48,450 bases of DNA from Desulfotignum sp. (GTDB taxonomy: Bacteria > Desulfobacterota > Desulfobacteria > Desulfobacterales > Desulfobacteraceae): contig JAGYOW010000024.1 of NCBI GenBank assembly GCA_018399285.1, forward strand, positions 1-48,450, given 5' to 3'. The first letter of the stretch is position 1. Each line of letters starts with the position of its first letter. Positions 17,361-27,070 of this stretch are shown here, in pieces. Below the pieces are notes generated by a model. The model had not been told where the DNA came from, ran no database searches, and saw only the letters and a program-made list of their open reading frames with translations. A program made the translations under genes and the position numbers.

Positions 17361-18168
17361 ATGACCATAGATGCAACAGCAGTGCGATATACCGATATCG
17401 TCAACCGCACCATCAAACTGGTGGTGGTGGATGGGTCCGGCGCCGTCCTGGAAACCTTCCGGGCCGACACGGGATTTGATCCCATGACCACGGCCAATGC
17501 CTCCATTGCCAGGTATCATTCGACAAAATCATGGCCACGGGATACGGCGGAACCTGTTTGAACTCTCCTTTGACGCGCCCACGGTCACGGAGATCAAGGC
17601 CCATGCCCGGAGCGCCTGGACAAATTCCCCGATGCCCGCACGGTTCTGGACATCAGGCCGGGACAACAGGCCATTGCCCTGTTTGACACGGGCAAAGGTG
17701 AAAAAGTTTGAAATGAACGACCGGTGTGCCGCCGGCACGGGCAAGTTCCTGGAAATCATGGCCGCCACCCTGGGATTTGAATTGTGATTTCGGTGCCCCA
17801 GGCCCTGGCGGCTGAAAAAGACCTGCTGATTTCCAGCATGTACGGTGTTGCCGAATCTGAAGTGACCTCCTGATCGCTAAGGGCGAAGACCGGAAAGAGA
17901 TCGCCCGGGGCTGCACACCAGCGTGATCGGCGGGCGCCGGCATGATCAGCCAGAGTGTCTTCGGACCGGGCCCGTGTGTTCACGGGCAGGGTGGCTAAAA
18001 ATCCCTGCATGGTGCAATTGCTGGCCGGCAGACTGGACCGGGAGATCCGGATTCCGTCCGATCCCCAGCTGACCGGGGCCTATGAGGCCCGCCCTTTTGG
18101 CAGCGGATCAGGGAATAAAGGGGCCGGATATTACAATCTGCTCCATGTATGAAGATGTGACCTTCTAA
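17361..18168 (+). pseudogene. BadF/HgdC-type ATP-dependent activase, frameshifted
   Basis: Conceptual product about 265 aa, full length for 2-hydroxyacyl-CoA dehydratase activators. Recognisable blocks in order: LVVVDGSGAVLETFRADTGF, KIMATGYG, FDAPTVTEIKAHA, TVLDIGGQD-like segment near 17645, KKFEMNDRCAAGTGKFLEI (the cluster Cys and ATP-binding loop), KGEDRKEIARG, VFGPGPCVFTGGVAKNPCMV. At least six one-base shifts. The N-terminal GIDxGS phosphate loop is poorly preserved (MTIDATA). Would energise the two double-cubane proteins if functional. Confidence 0.75.
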
Positions 18169-18358
18169 AATCCATACGATATCGTTTGCTTTGGGTTTCA
18201 ATTTCTCATTCCTATCCCAGGTAGGGAACAAAGGTTTCCTTGGCCAAAATCCTTCGCTGTAAGTCCGGGCAGCAGTCAAATATTATTGTCATTTGGCACA
18301 GTTGCTATATCATTATGCCAGACTCAATTTGAATAATGGCTTGTAAACAAAGGAGAGT

Positions 18359-18621
18359 ATGCCAAGAGTAGAAAAAGATTTCAAACACGGATGCCTTATC
18401 ATGTCCACGAAAGGCTGCGCATGCCGCAGAGATATCGGGTGCAACGTTAAACCAGTTTGTTGTACAATCCGCTTTAGAAAGCCAATTTGTACTGGAAGAG
18501 AACAAATATTACATTTAACTTATCGTGATGCTGAAGCACTATTTCGACGCAATTGAAAATCCACCGATACCAAATGAACAGTTAATAAAGGCGGCTAAAA
18601 ACTACAAAGGAAATTTATTGA
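18359..18621 (+). pseudogene. DUF1778 (TacA-like) antitoxin, frameshifted
   Basis: Starts MPRVEKD after AAAGGAGAGT. In shifted frames it reads RMPYHVHERL, AHAAEISGATLNQFVVQSAL and ILHLTYRDAEALF, then DAIENPPIPNEQLIKAAKNY. This is the ribbon-helix-helix plus C-terminal neutralisation segment of DUF1778 antitoxins paired with GNAT toxins. At least three shifts. Confidence 0.7.
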
Positions 18622-18730
18622 TGAACCAGTTTGAGGAACTGACCCGTTCACATAATCAGAGTTGGATTTGATTGTGGCGTGCAGGAACTCAATGTTTTCT
18701 TCATAATCTTGCTCATCCTTGCAGATGAAA
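18621..18730 (+). pseudogene. GNAT-type toxin N-terminal remnant
   Basis: ATG overlaps the antitoxin end (TGATGA) after AAAGGA. NQFEELTRSHN then, one base shifted, GFDCGVQELNVFL matches the opening of TacT-like acetyltransferase toxins (FDCGxxxLNxFL). The acetyl-CoA-binding core is missing, so only the first 35 or so residues remain. The following 18731-18979 holds nothing I recognise. Confidence 0.5.
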
Positions 18731-18979
18731 ATCAATACAAAATCATGGGAAAAGTGAGGATTGACCAGAAGCTTTTCGGTCTGAATCTAAAATCGCGGAA
18801 AAATAGTTTATCCGGGTTCCCTCCTTTGTTTTCCCATCCATCAGAGCATTTTTATCCAGGCCGGTGGTCAAATCGCCAGACGGCTCATTCAGGAAGGCAT
18901 TCGTTTGGGCTGTTCGCAGCGCCTGAACATATTTTTGAAAAATGGCACTGGATGGATTTTCAATTTTTTACAACCCAAT

Positions 18980-19839
18980 TTACGTGGCATTTTCCCGTTT
19001 GAGTTGTTTGATAATTTCCGTGGTGCTTTTGCCCAGTTCATGGTGTAGAAATGAAGGCCAAATCCCTTTCCAGAAGTTTGCAGCATTGATCATTGGCGAC
19101 TTCAACACCGGTTCGCGCCGCTCCTGCCTTATCCTCCGGGTCAGGGCTGATAATTTTCATCCAGCCAGGCAGGGATGGTGGAGCCATGAACCCTGGACAG
19201 CATCCAGTTAATTTGACCGTAATATATCGGCATAATCCCGGAAGAATGGGTACCTGGATACCCTGGTCCCGGCATTTGTTTACAAAGTCAAAGAAGAAGC
19301 GGTTGTCGTAAAATATTGACACACGACATACTCAATACGCCATCTATCTTTTCCTTGAGATGTCTGATGTCGCTGTCCAGGCTTTCGGCCTCAGATGTCC
19401 CTCAGGGTAGCCGGCACACCCCAGGGTAAATTTATAACAGGACTTAATAAAATCGATCATCTCACCGGCATAAGAAAACTGTCGGGATGGGGAAGTAAAC
19501 GTGTCATCGGCTTGGAGTTTGTCTCCCCGGATTACAAAATGGTCTCCACCCCCAGGGCCTCATAGGCATCCAAAACCCGGCAGATCTCATCCGGCCCCAG
19601 GCCATGCCAGCAATATAGGCCACCGTGGGCAGTTTTTTGATTGAACCAGATCTTTTACCGTCTGATAGGACCCATCCGGGTGGATCCGCCGGCCCCAGGA
19701 GTGACAGACAGGTAATCCGGAGAGAGATCCGCCAGGGTATCCACAGTGGCACTGAACTTCTCTGTGGCACTTCGTTCCTGGGAGGAAAAATTCCATTGAA
19801 ATGACATTCTTTTTTTTCTTGTACAGATCTGTAACGCAT
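18980..19839 (-). pseudogene. metF: methylenetetrahydrofolate reductase, frameshifted
   Basis: ATG at 19839 after AAAGGAGAATCTG. Blocks: ISMEFFPPRNEV, LADLSPDYLSVTPGAGGST, LPTVAYIAGM, ICRVLDAYEALGVETIL, RHLKEKIDGGIEYVVSQYFY, NRFFFDFVNKCRDQGIQVPI, and the C-terminal LHFYTMNWAK with EIIKQLKRENAT and stop at 18980. About 285 codons overall, normal for MetF (Wood-Ljungdahl/one-carbon pathway). At least seven one-base shifts. All parts of the barrel are present, which argues for sequencing error or very recent loss. Confidence 0.82.
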
Positions 19840-20196
19840 CAGATTCTCCTTTATTTCTTATACAGTTCGGATTATCAGAAATCCTTTAATCATATAGCCC
19901 ACCTATCAAAGCAATCCCTGTGCCAGAGTCGTGATCATGCTGCTTATATTTATTTTGATATTATTTCAATATGTTAGAATAAAACAAAGCCGGATCTCAA
20001 ACAGCGGCCGTTGCTTTTCGATGCATTTTGCGGCTGCATTTAAGGAGAATTTTAGAAGGTTAATTCGGTTTCCGGTGTGTAACTATTGTCATTATTTAAT
20101 ATTTCCTTCTGGTATAAACTTTGCTCTCTTTTTTTGTCGAAAGAATTTTCGACCCATTATTTGCTGATTGATTAAGATGAATAACCGGGAGTTCAG
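19840..20196. other. intergenic region between metF and CGGC gene
   Basis: About 357 nt, AT-rich, between two divergent genes; must contain both promoters. No riboswitch, RNA gene or small coding region recognised. Confidence 0.4.
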
Positions 20197-20582
20197 ATGA
20201 CCAGGGTGCAGGATTATCCGATGCGAAAAAATGAAGGAACCTGTCCCTGACCAGTTGTTTTTAATACGATGATGAAGTGGGGCTGGGGCTTCAGCGCCTA
20301 TGATGAATGCACCCCGGCCGGGGTATTTACCTGCAAGATGCCCGGGGGACAACGTTGCAAACACAGGTAAATTTTAAAGTCAAAGGGCGCTGACGTCATT
20401 CACCTTTGTACATGCAGCTTTGCCAAAAAAAAAAAACAGAAAAGGGCTGGGACAACAGTCAGGGCGGATTTTGCGACCATATTGAAAAAATTGCCCAAGA
20501 CATTGCCGGGCCGCTGAATTTGCCCTGTGTGGGAACGGCTCACCCTGCCCAAAGGATACACCCCGTGACCGTTGAAAAATAG
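20197..20582 (+). pseudogene. CGGC-domain protein, frameshifted
   Basis: ATG after CCGGGAG. Blocks: IRCEK, NEGTCP, then FNTMMKWGWGFSAYDECTPA, GVFTCKMPG, KGADVIHLCTCSFAKK, and GFCDHIEKIAQDI to a stop at 20580. This matches CGGC-domain (PF08821-type) putative metal-binding proteins, about 125 aa. Shifts sit in homopolymers: CCCC read as CCC near 20248, TTTT as TTTTT near 20260, and a run of twelve A near 20430. Confidence 0.65.
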
Positions 20583-20594
20583 GCGTTAACCGGA

Positions 20595-20639
20595 GGCCGG
20601 CGGGTTCACACAAAGATAAGATCTGTGGATCCGCCGGCC
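20595..20639. terminator. bidirectional hairpin between convergent genes
   Basis: Perfect 9-bp arms GGCCGGCGG (20595-20603) and CCGCCGGCC (20631-20639), with an inner CACA/TGTG pairing. It lies between the 3' ends of the CGGC gene and fdhA. On the minus strand a TTTTT follows about 20 nt later. Likely terminates the Sec operon. Confidence 0.6.
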
Positions 20640-20670
20640 CGGGATATCAGCAACGCCTTTCTGATTCATA

Positions 20671-22710
20671 CTATTGGATCAGACGTTCAATTCTGACGGC
20701 CCCTACCTTGAATTCCGGAATCTTGGCCAGCGGATCAAATGCATTGGAACTGGTCAGGATGTGGTCGGGTTTCCCGAAATGAATTAGGTAAAAACAGGTT
20801 GCCGGGCATGACATCCGTGGTGATCCTTGCCGGCACCTCCATCACTGCCCTCTGCGGGAGGTCAAAGCACGGGGTCATTTGATTTTGCAGCAATTTTCAT
20901 GGCATCGCCGGATGGATCTCCACATATCGGTTTTGTTCCACGTCAGGTGTCAGGACACCCGGGTCATGGTGCCAGTGCCCAGTGGCAAATGGGCGAACAT
21001 CTGCCTGTTGTCAGCAAAAGAAATTATTCTTCACAGGCCAGTTCCGCGGGATCCTTGTATTCAATCGTGGAACTTTCCTTTGCCCCGGGCAAAGGTTTCC
21101 TTGTGCAGATACGGGGTGCCGGGATGATCTTTGCTTGGACAAGGCCATTGCAACCCGTTGATGCCTAAGCGCTTATAGGTCATGCCGCCGTAGCTTTTTC
21201 TGTGAGTCCCGTGATTTCATCAAATATTTCTTCTGCCGAATCATAATCCATGGCATATCCCATGGCAGTGGACAACCGTGAAATGATCTGCCAGTCCGGC
21301 AAAGGGATGTTGCCGACGGGGTCTGGGCTTTTCTGGCGCATACACCGGCGTTCCGTGTTGGTAAAGGTGCCGTCCCGTTCGCCTAAGGCGGCCGGCAAAA
21401 GATCACATCCGCTGACTGGGCCGTCTCGGACGGGAAAATATCCTGCACCAGGAGAAATTCCAGTTTTTCAGGGCATGATTCAGATGGTTCAGTCCGGGTC
21501 GCTGAGTTTGGGATTTTCGCCGATGATATACATGGCCTTGATTTTTTCTGATCAATAGCCTCGATCATATCCGTGATGGTCAGGCCCGGGGTGCTGGACA
21601 GTTCCACGCCCCCAGGCATCCGGAGAATTTTTATTGGCACCGGGATCGAATGCGGCTGATACCCGTAAACACGTTGGGCAGTCCGCCCATGTCACGAGCG
21701 CCCTGGACATTGTTCTGTCCCCTCAGGGGGTTGACTCCTCCGCCTTCAATACCGACATTGCCGCAGAGCATGGCCAGGTTGCAGCAGGACTTGACGTTGT
21801 CCACACCCGTGGTGTGCTGGGTAATGCCCATGGCATACAGCAATGCGGCCGGAGCATTCCGGGAATACAGTTCAGCCATGCGGATGATATCTTTGGGGTC
21901 CACCCCCGTGATGTCAGACACCCGCTTTGGGGTGTACGTGTCAATGACGGCCTTGAATGCGTCAAAGTCCTCACACCGGTCTGCGATATAATCGGGATTA
22001 TGCCATTGATTTTTGATGATGACATGCATCATGCCGTTGAGCAGTGCCACATCCGATCCCAGCCGGTGGTTGACGGACAGGTCTGCCAGCCTTGCCAGCT
22101 GAATGTTGCGGGGATCCGCCACAATCAGTTTGGCTCCGTTTTCCCTGGCCTGGATAATCCGGCTGGCAATCAGGGGATGACAGGCCGTGGTATTGGATCC
22201 GATCACAAAAATGGCTTTGGAATCATGCTCAAACTCGGCAATGGAGTTGGTCATGGCCCCGCTTCCGAAGGCAGCGGCAAGACCTGCCACTGTGGAAGAA
22301 TGTCACAGCCGGGCGCAGTGATCCACATTATTGGTGCCGATCACGGCGCGTGTCAATTTCTGGGCCAGGTAATTTTCTTCATTGGTAATCTTGGCAGACA
22401 CCAGGACCCCGATTGAATCCGGGCCGTGCTCTTCTTTAATCCGGGTGAACCGCCGGGCCGCCTGATTCACGGCCTCATCCCAGGTGGCTTTTTCCAGGCG
22501 GCCGTTTTCTCTGACCAGCGGGCCTTTCAGCCGCATATAGCTGTTGATGTATTCATGCAGGTTCCATCCTTTAATGCAGAGTTTCCCCTGGTTTACAGGA
22601 TGGGATTTTAATGGCAGCGTGCGGTTGATCCTGCCGTCAATGACTTCAAACAGGACCCCGCAGCCCGTGCCGCAATATGAACAGACTGAAGGTACAAATT
22701 CACAGTCCAT
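20671..22710 (-). CDS. fdhA: formate dehydrogenase catalytic subunit, selenoprotein, 3' half frameshifted
   Basis: ATG at 22710 after CGAGGAGATCGATC. 4Fe-4S motif [14 protein letters not shown] then molybdopterin domain. NVDHCARL is followed by UGA (22303-22305, codon 136) and HSSTVAGL, exactly the Sec/Cys ligand of Mo/W in FdhA (Sec140 in E. coli FdhH); translation continues in frame to about 21635 ([15 protein letters not shown]). Beyond that the C-terminal half is out of phase in several places ([46 protein letters not shown], and finally [19 protein letters not shown] with stop at 20671). Corrected length about 680 aa, normal. Cytoplasmic (no Tat signal). Last gene of the operon, 16 nt after fdhB. 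Whether the shifts are real decides if the enzyme is functional. Confidence 0.85.
22262..22298 (-). promoter_or_regulatory. bSECIS element of fdhA
   Basis: Starting 4 nt after the UGA, the RNA forms an outer stem CTTCC/GGAAG and an inner 8-bp stem CAGTGGCA/TGCCGCTG closing a GGTCT loop. The AGGTCT apex is the same as in the E. coli fdhF SECIS, and the UGA-to-loop distance (21 nt) is in the bacterial range. It should bind SelB. Confidence 0.85.
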
Positions 22711-22726
22711 GATCGATCTCCTCGTA

Positions 22727-23539
22727 TTAAACATCCATAGGTGCAGGTGTCAGTTCAACTGTTTTTCCGATAATGGAAAAGGGTGATTTTTCAATATGAT
22801 CTCCGGGCACGTACCCGAATATGTCGGACACGGCATCGTTCACTTCCCGGTACAGCATGCGCAAAGGAATATGTGCCGGGCAGGCGTCTTCGCACAGACC
22901 GCAGTCAATGCACCGCCCGGCCATGTGGGTGGCCCGGATCAAATGGAAAATCGGCACCTCGGCCGGGAGCACACCCGGCTCGACCAGGTTCGGATGCTCC
23001 AGGCTGCATTCCTTGCAGAAACAGACGGGACAGACATTCCGGCATCCATAGCATTTGATGCATTTTTGAAACTCATACATCCACCGGGACAAGCGGTCTT
23101 GGGAATCATGCTCTGCCATAAAATCTTTTGGGCTGTCATTATAGTCGATCCCGTGGGCTTTTTTATATTCACCCGTGGTTTTCGGTTTGAGATAGGAACA
23201 GTCCCCGTGGGTTGACAATGAAGACGGGCAGCAGTTAACCGTCAAAGTTTCAATATTTTCCGGGTTCAGCTGATCCCAGGTGTACAACAGATTCAATGCC
23301 CGCTGGCTGCAGTCCCGGGCCAGGATACCGATTTTCAGTGTCGGGTCCTTTTGGGCCAGATCACAGGCGATTTTTTCCAGAGGATACCGGTTGAGACTGA
23401 TTTCAAGCTGGTCCAGATCCGCCACACGCGCTTTTGTAAACCCGTGGGGAATCTGGTGGCCGTCCAGTTTGTGATATCCCAGGAAGATGTCCACCCTGTC
23501 CTGCAACAGGAGCTCTTTTGCCGCTTTTACCATATCCAT
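22727..23539 (-). CDS. fdhB: formate dehydrogenase beta-like 4Fe-4S dicluster subunit
   Basis: 270 aa, starting 3 nt after the mvhD stop. The N-terminal half has a FrhB/FdhB-like region (KIGILARDCSQRALNLL); the C-terminal half carries two 4Fe-4S motifs, CIKCYGCRNVCPVCFCKEC and CIDCGLCEDACPAHIP. No membrane segment. Role: passes electrons between FdhA and the MvhD/HdrA module. Intact. Its position between Sec-mvhD and Sec-fdhA supports one formate-linked complex. Confidence 0.82.
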   Translation of the reverse strand: MDMVKAAKELLLQDRVDIFLGYHKLDGHQIPHGFTKARVADLDQLEISLNRYPLEKIACDLAQKDPTLKIGILARDCSQRALNLLYTWDQLNPENIETLTVNCCPSSLSTHGDCSYLKPKTTGEYKKAHGIDYNDSPKDFMAEHDSQDRLSRWMYEFQKCIKCYGCRNVCPVCFCKECSLEHPNLVEPGVLPAEVPIFHLIRATHMAGRCIDCGLCEDACPAHIPLRMLYREVNDAVSDIFGYVPGDHIEKSPFSIIGKTVELTPAPMDV

Positions 23540-23542
23540 ATA

Positions 23543-23980
23543 TTAACCTGCCTTTTTCATCTCATTGATGGCCCGCAGGGGATTGGGGCCCATGTTCCGG
23601 ATTTTTTCAGTGAATTTTGTGACCACATCCACATATTTCTGGGCTTCGGCGGAAGAGATCCATTCCAGGTGAAGCCGGCCTTCCAGCCCCATGAATTTCA
23701 GCAGTTCCTGGACAAAAGCGATGCGCTTTAACGTCATGTGATTACCATACAGGTAATGACAGTCACCGATATGTCATCCGCCCACCAGAACGCCGTCCAC
23801 ATTGTTTTGAAAGGCTCTGAGAATGTGATGGGGGGAAACGGATGCCGAACACATCACCCGCACGGGGATGATATTGGGCGGGTATTCCAGCCGGGACACC
23901 CCGGCCAGATCTGCGGCCCCATAGGTACACCAGTTACACATAAAGGCAATAATTTTGGGTTCAAATATATCTGTTTTCAC
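23543..23980 (-). CDS. mvhD: MvhD-family iron-sulfur subunit, selenoprotein
   Basis: 145 aa counting Sec. First part FEPKIIAFMCNWCTYGAADL, VRVMCSASVSPHHILRAF and DGVLVGG ends at a UGA (23774-23776, codon 69); the same frame continues HIGDCHYLYGNH, LKRIAFVQELLKFMGLEG, and HLEWISSAEAQKYVDV to TAA. In MvhD proteins the residue at the UGA is the Cys of GG-C-HxGDCHY; the paralogue at 5690 has GCHPGECHY. The next codons have no shift, so UGA as Sec is the simplest reading. It sits 20 nt after hdrA and 3 nt before fdhB. Confidence 0.9.
23738..23766 (-). promoter_or_regulatory. candidate bSECIS of mvhD
   Basis: Stem ATTACC/GGTAAT (23757-23752 with 23746-23741) closes a TGTAT loop whose first G lies about 26 nt after the UGA. 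An outer GTG/CAC pair continues the stem with a 6-nt 5' bulge. Fits bacterial SECIS spacing; weaker than the fdhA element. Confidence 0.65.
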
Positions 23981-24000
23981 TGGATTGATTCCTTTATCAT

Positions 24001-27000
24001 TTATGCGCCCATGGCGCTTTTAATCTGGGCGTAAATCTGCTCATTGTTAAACCCTTCCAGGGTCAGGGCCTCGGATGGACATGCCGCGGCACAGGCACCG
24101 CATCCTTTACACAGGGCCGCATTGATATTGACCACATGTTTTTTTTCATCCATTTGGATGGCGTTGTACGGACACACCTCAATACATCCCTGACACCCGG
24201 AGCACAATTGCTCATTGACCCGGGATACCACGCCGCCGACACTGATGCTGGATCTGGCCAACGTGGTGATGGCCCGGGACGCGGCTGCTTTGGCCTGGGC
24301 GATACTCTCGTCAATGGGCTTGGGATAATGGGCCATGCCGCACAAAAATACCCCGTCCGTGGCAAAATCCACGGGGCGCAGTTTCTGGTGGGCTTCCAGC
24401 ATCCATCCGTCACTGTCGCAGGTTATTTTGAACGCCTGGGCCAGGGACTGATTGTCCCGGGCTTGGATGCGTGATGCCAGGCAGAGGATGTCCACATCAA
24501 TGGATACGGGCATCTTCAGGATATGATCTAAAATCCGGATGTTCACCCCCGTGCCGCTGGGGGTTACCCGGGGTTTGCTTTCCAGATCATACCTGAAAAA
24601 CAGGATCCCCATGTCCCTGGCCTGCTTGTAAATCAGCTCCCGCTTTCCATAGGTCCGGATATCCCGGTAAAAAATATAGACATTGGCATTGGGATTGCGT
24701 TTTTTCACTTCCACTGCCGAGTGAATGGAATGGGTGCAGCATACTTTTGAACAATAGGGATGGGCCGCTTCCCTGGAGCCGACGCACTGGATAAATGCAA
24801 TGTCTTCTGCGGCGTCAAGCATGGGGTCCTTTTTGTTCAGCCGGCCGTCAAATTCCAGATGCGTCATGACGGCATCATGCTTTCCATACAGGTATTCATC
24901 CGGTTTGGCTTCCACGGCCCCCGTGGCTAAAATGGCCACGCCGTGATCAATGGTCACCTTTGATTCCGGGGTGGCCAGTGTGGTGTTGAAATTTCCCACA
25001 AACCCGTCCAGATGTTCAATGACAGCACCCAGGTACGTGTGGATCATGGGATGGTCATTGACCTGGTGGATCATGGTTTTCACCTGGCCGGGGATATCTT
25101 CATCCATATAGGTATGAAAGAGTTTTCTGGCATTGCCGCCCAGGTTTTGTTCCCGTTCCACCAAAGATACGGGAAACCCCTGGCGGGCCAGAGACAGGGC
25201 CGCTGTCATGCCGGCGATGCCCCCGCCCACCACCAGGGCGGACTGGGTGACGGGCAGCTGGGTTTCAAACAGTGAATTGAGCAGCATGCTTTTGGAGACA
25301 GCCATGCGGACCAGGTGTTTGGCTTTTTTCGTGGCTCGGGCCGGTTCACTGGCATGGACCCAGGAATCGTGATTCCGGATGTTGGCCATCTCCAGTAAAT
25401 GTTTGTTCAGGCCCGCATTGATCAGGGTCTGACGAAACAGCGGCTCATGGGTTTTCGGGGAGCAGGCTGCCACAACCACGCGGTTCAGCTTCTTCTCTTT
25501 GATCACCTGGGCCATTTTGTCCTGGGTATCCTGTGAGCAGGTAAACAGATTTTCTTCCGCATAAGTGACTCCGGGCAGGGTCCGTGCATAGGCCACCACG
25601 TCAGGCACATCGATCACGCCGCCGATATTGGTCCCGCAGTTACAGACAAACACGCCGATTTTCGGTAATTCATATTCCGTGTCCCGTTCTTCGGGGATCA
25701 CGATCTCTTTTGTGAGGGTATGGCGTGCCGAAGAGATGTATTCCGTGGCGGCTGCAGCCGCAGAACTGGCTTCCATGACGGACTGGGGAATGTCTTTGGG
25801 TCCGGTAAACACCCCGCATGCGTATATGCCCGGCACGGAAGTGGACACGGGATTAAAACTGTCTGTTTTCACGAAATTGCCATGATCCAGTTCAATGTTC
25901 ATGGTGTTTGCCAGGTCCACACAGGCGGCACTGATCTGGAGGCCTGTGGACAGGACCACGATATCAAAATTTTCGTTTTGAATGGTCCCGTCCGGATCTA
26001 TAAATCTCATTTCGATTCCCTGGTGATCCTGGCTCGGTACCACAGAGTGAACCCGGGACTGGATGAACCGGACCCCGTTTTTCTTGGCCCCTTCCATGTA
26101 CCGGTCAAAATCCTTGCCATGGGTCCGCATGTCCATGTAAAAAATGGCACAGTCCAGGGGATCATGGCTGTGCTCCCGGGCCATCACAGCCTGCTTGACG
26201 GCGTACATGCAGCAGACGGATGAACAATAGGCATTGCTGCACCGGTTTTCATCCCTGGAGCCCACGCACTGAAGCCAGGCGATCTTTTTAGGGGCTTTCT
26301 CATGGTCTTTATCCGACGGCAGGCACAAATGCCCGCCAAAAGGCCCGGTCGCAGACAATATCCGTTCAAATCCCATGGATGTGACAATGTCCGGGTGCTG
26401 CCCGAACCCCAGGGAATCGATTCCGGAAGGGTCAAAGGATTCAAATCCCATGGCCAGAATGATGGATCCGACGTTCAGGGTCTTTTCTTTTGCCTTGTCT
26501 GCAAAATTGATGGCACCTGAAGGACAGGTCTTTTCACAGATCCCGCACCGGTTTTTGGTCAATTTCAGGCAAATGGTATCATCAATGGCATATTTCAAAG
26601 GAACGGCCTGGGAATACGGCACATAAATGGCTTTCCTTTTGCCTAAGCCTTCATTGTATTCGTCATCCACTTTTTTGGGGCATTTTTCCGCACACAGCCC
26701 GCAGGCAATGCACTTGTCCATGTCAATGTACCGGGGATTTTCCGTTAAAGAGACCTTGAAATTTCCCTGGGTTCCCGCCACCTTCGTGACTTCGGTTAGA
26801 GTTAACAGTTCAATATTCGCATGCCGGCCGACCTCGACCAGTTTGGGTGAAATAATTCACATGGCACAGTCATTGGTGGGAAAGGTCTTGTCCAGCTGGG
26901 ACATTTTTCCGCCAATGGCCGGTGATCTTTCCACCAGGTATACATAAAACCCGGAGTCTGCCAGATCCAGTGCCGCCTGCATTCCCGAAATACCGCCGCC

Positions 27001-27066
27001 AACAACCATGACTGATCCCTGGAGGCTGTTTTTAGTTATTTTTTCAATAGTCATATGATTGTCCAT
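24001..27066 (-). CDS. hdrA: HdrA, tandem-flavin heterodisulfide reductase subunit, selenoprotein
   Basis: About 1021 aa counting Sec. N-terminal flavin domain: [37 protein letters not shown], then [21 protein letters not shown], where UGA (26857-26859, codon 70 from the ATG at 27066) replaces the Cys of the HdrA CxxC-type motif. Then 4Fe-4S sites [12 protein letters not shown] and [13 protein letters not shown]. The second half starts like classical HdrA ([38 protein letters not shown]), has its own FAD motif [16 protein letters not shown] but no Cys at the equivalent site, and ends with [12 protein letters not shown] and [12 protein letters not shown]. Start uncertain: 27066 is 5 nt after the regulator stop; other in-frame ATGs lie at 27054-27114. 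No strong ribosome site, so coupled translation is likely. Confidence 0.92.
26824..26841 (-). promoter_or_regulatory. candidate bSECIS of hdrA
   Basis: CTGGTC pairs with GGCCGG (two G-U pairs) around a GAGGTC loop that begins 24 nt after the UGA. The GG in the loop and the distance match the bacterial consensus and resemble the AGGTCT apex of the fdhA element. Confidence 0.7.
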
Positions 27067-27070
27067 TGTG

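Noticed and set aside
22303..22305. TGA in fdhA as a nonsense mutation
   Set aside because: It falls on the Sec/Cys column of formate dehydrogenases and is followed by a strong SECIS hairpin.
21634..22416. 260-codon plus-strand frame
   Set aside because: Antisense to fdhA across its UGA; no recognisable domain; fdhA on the other strand is clear.
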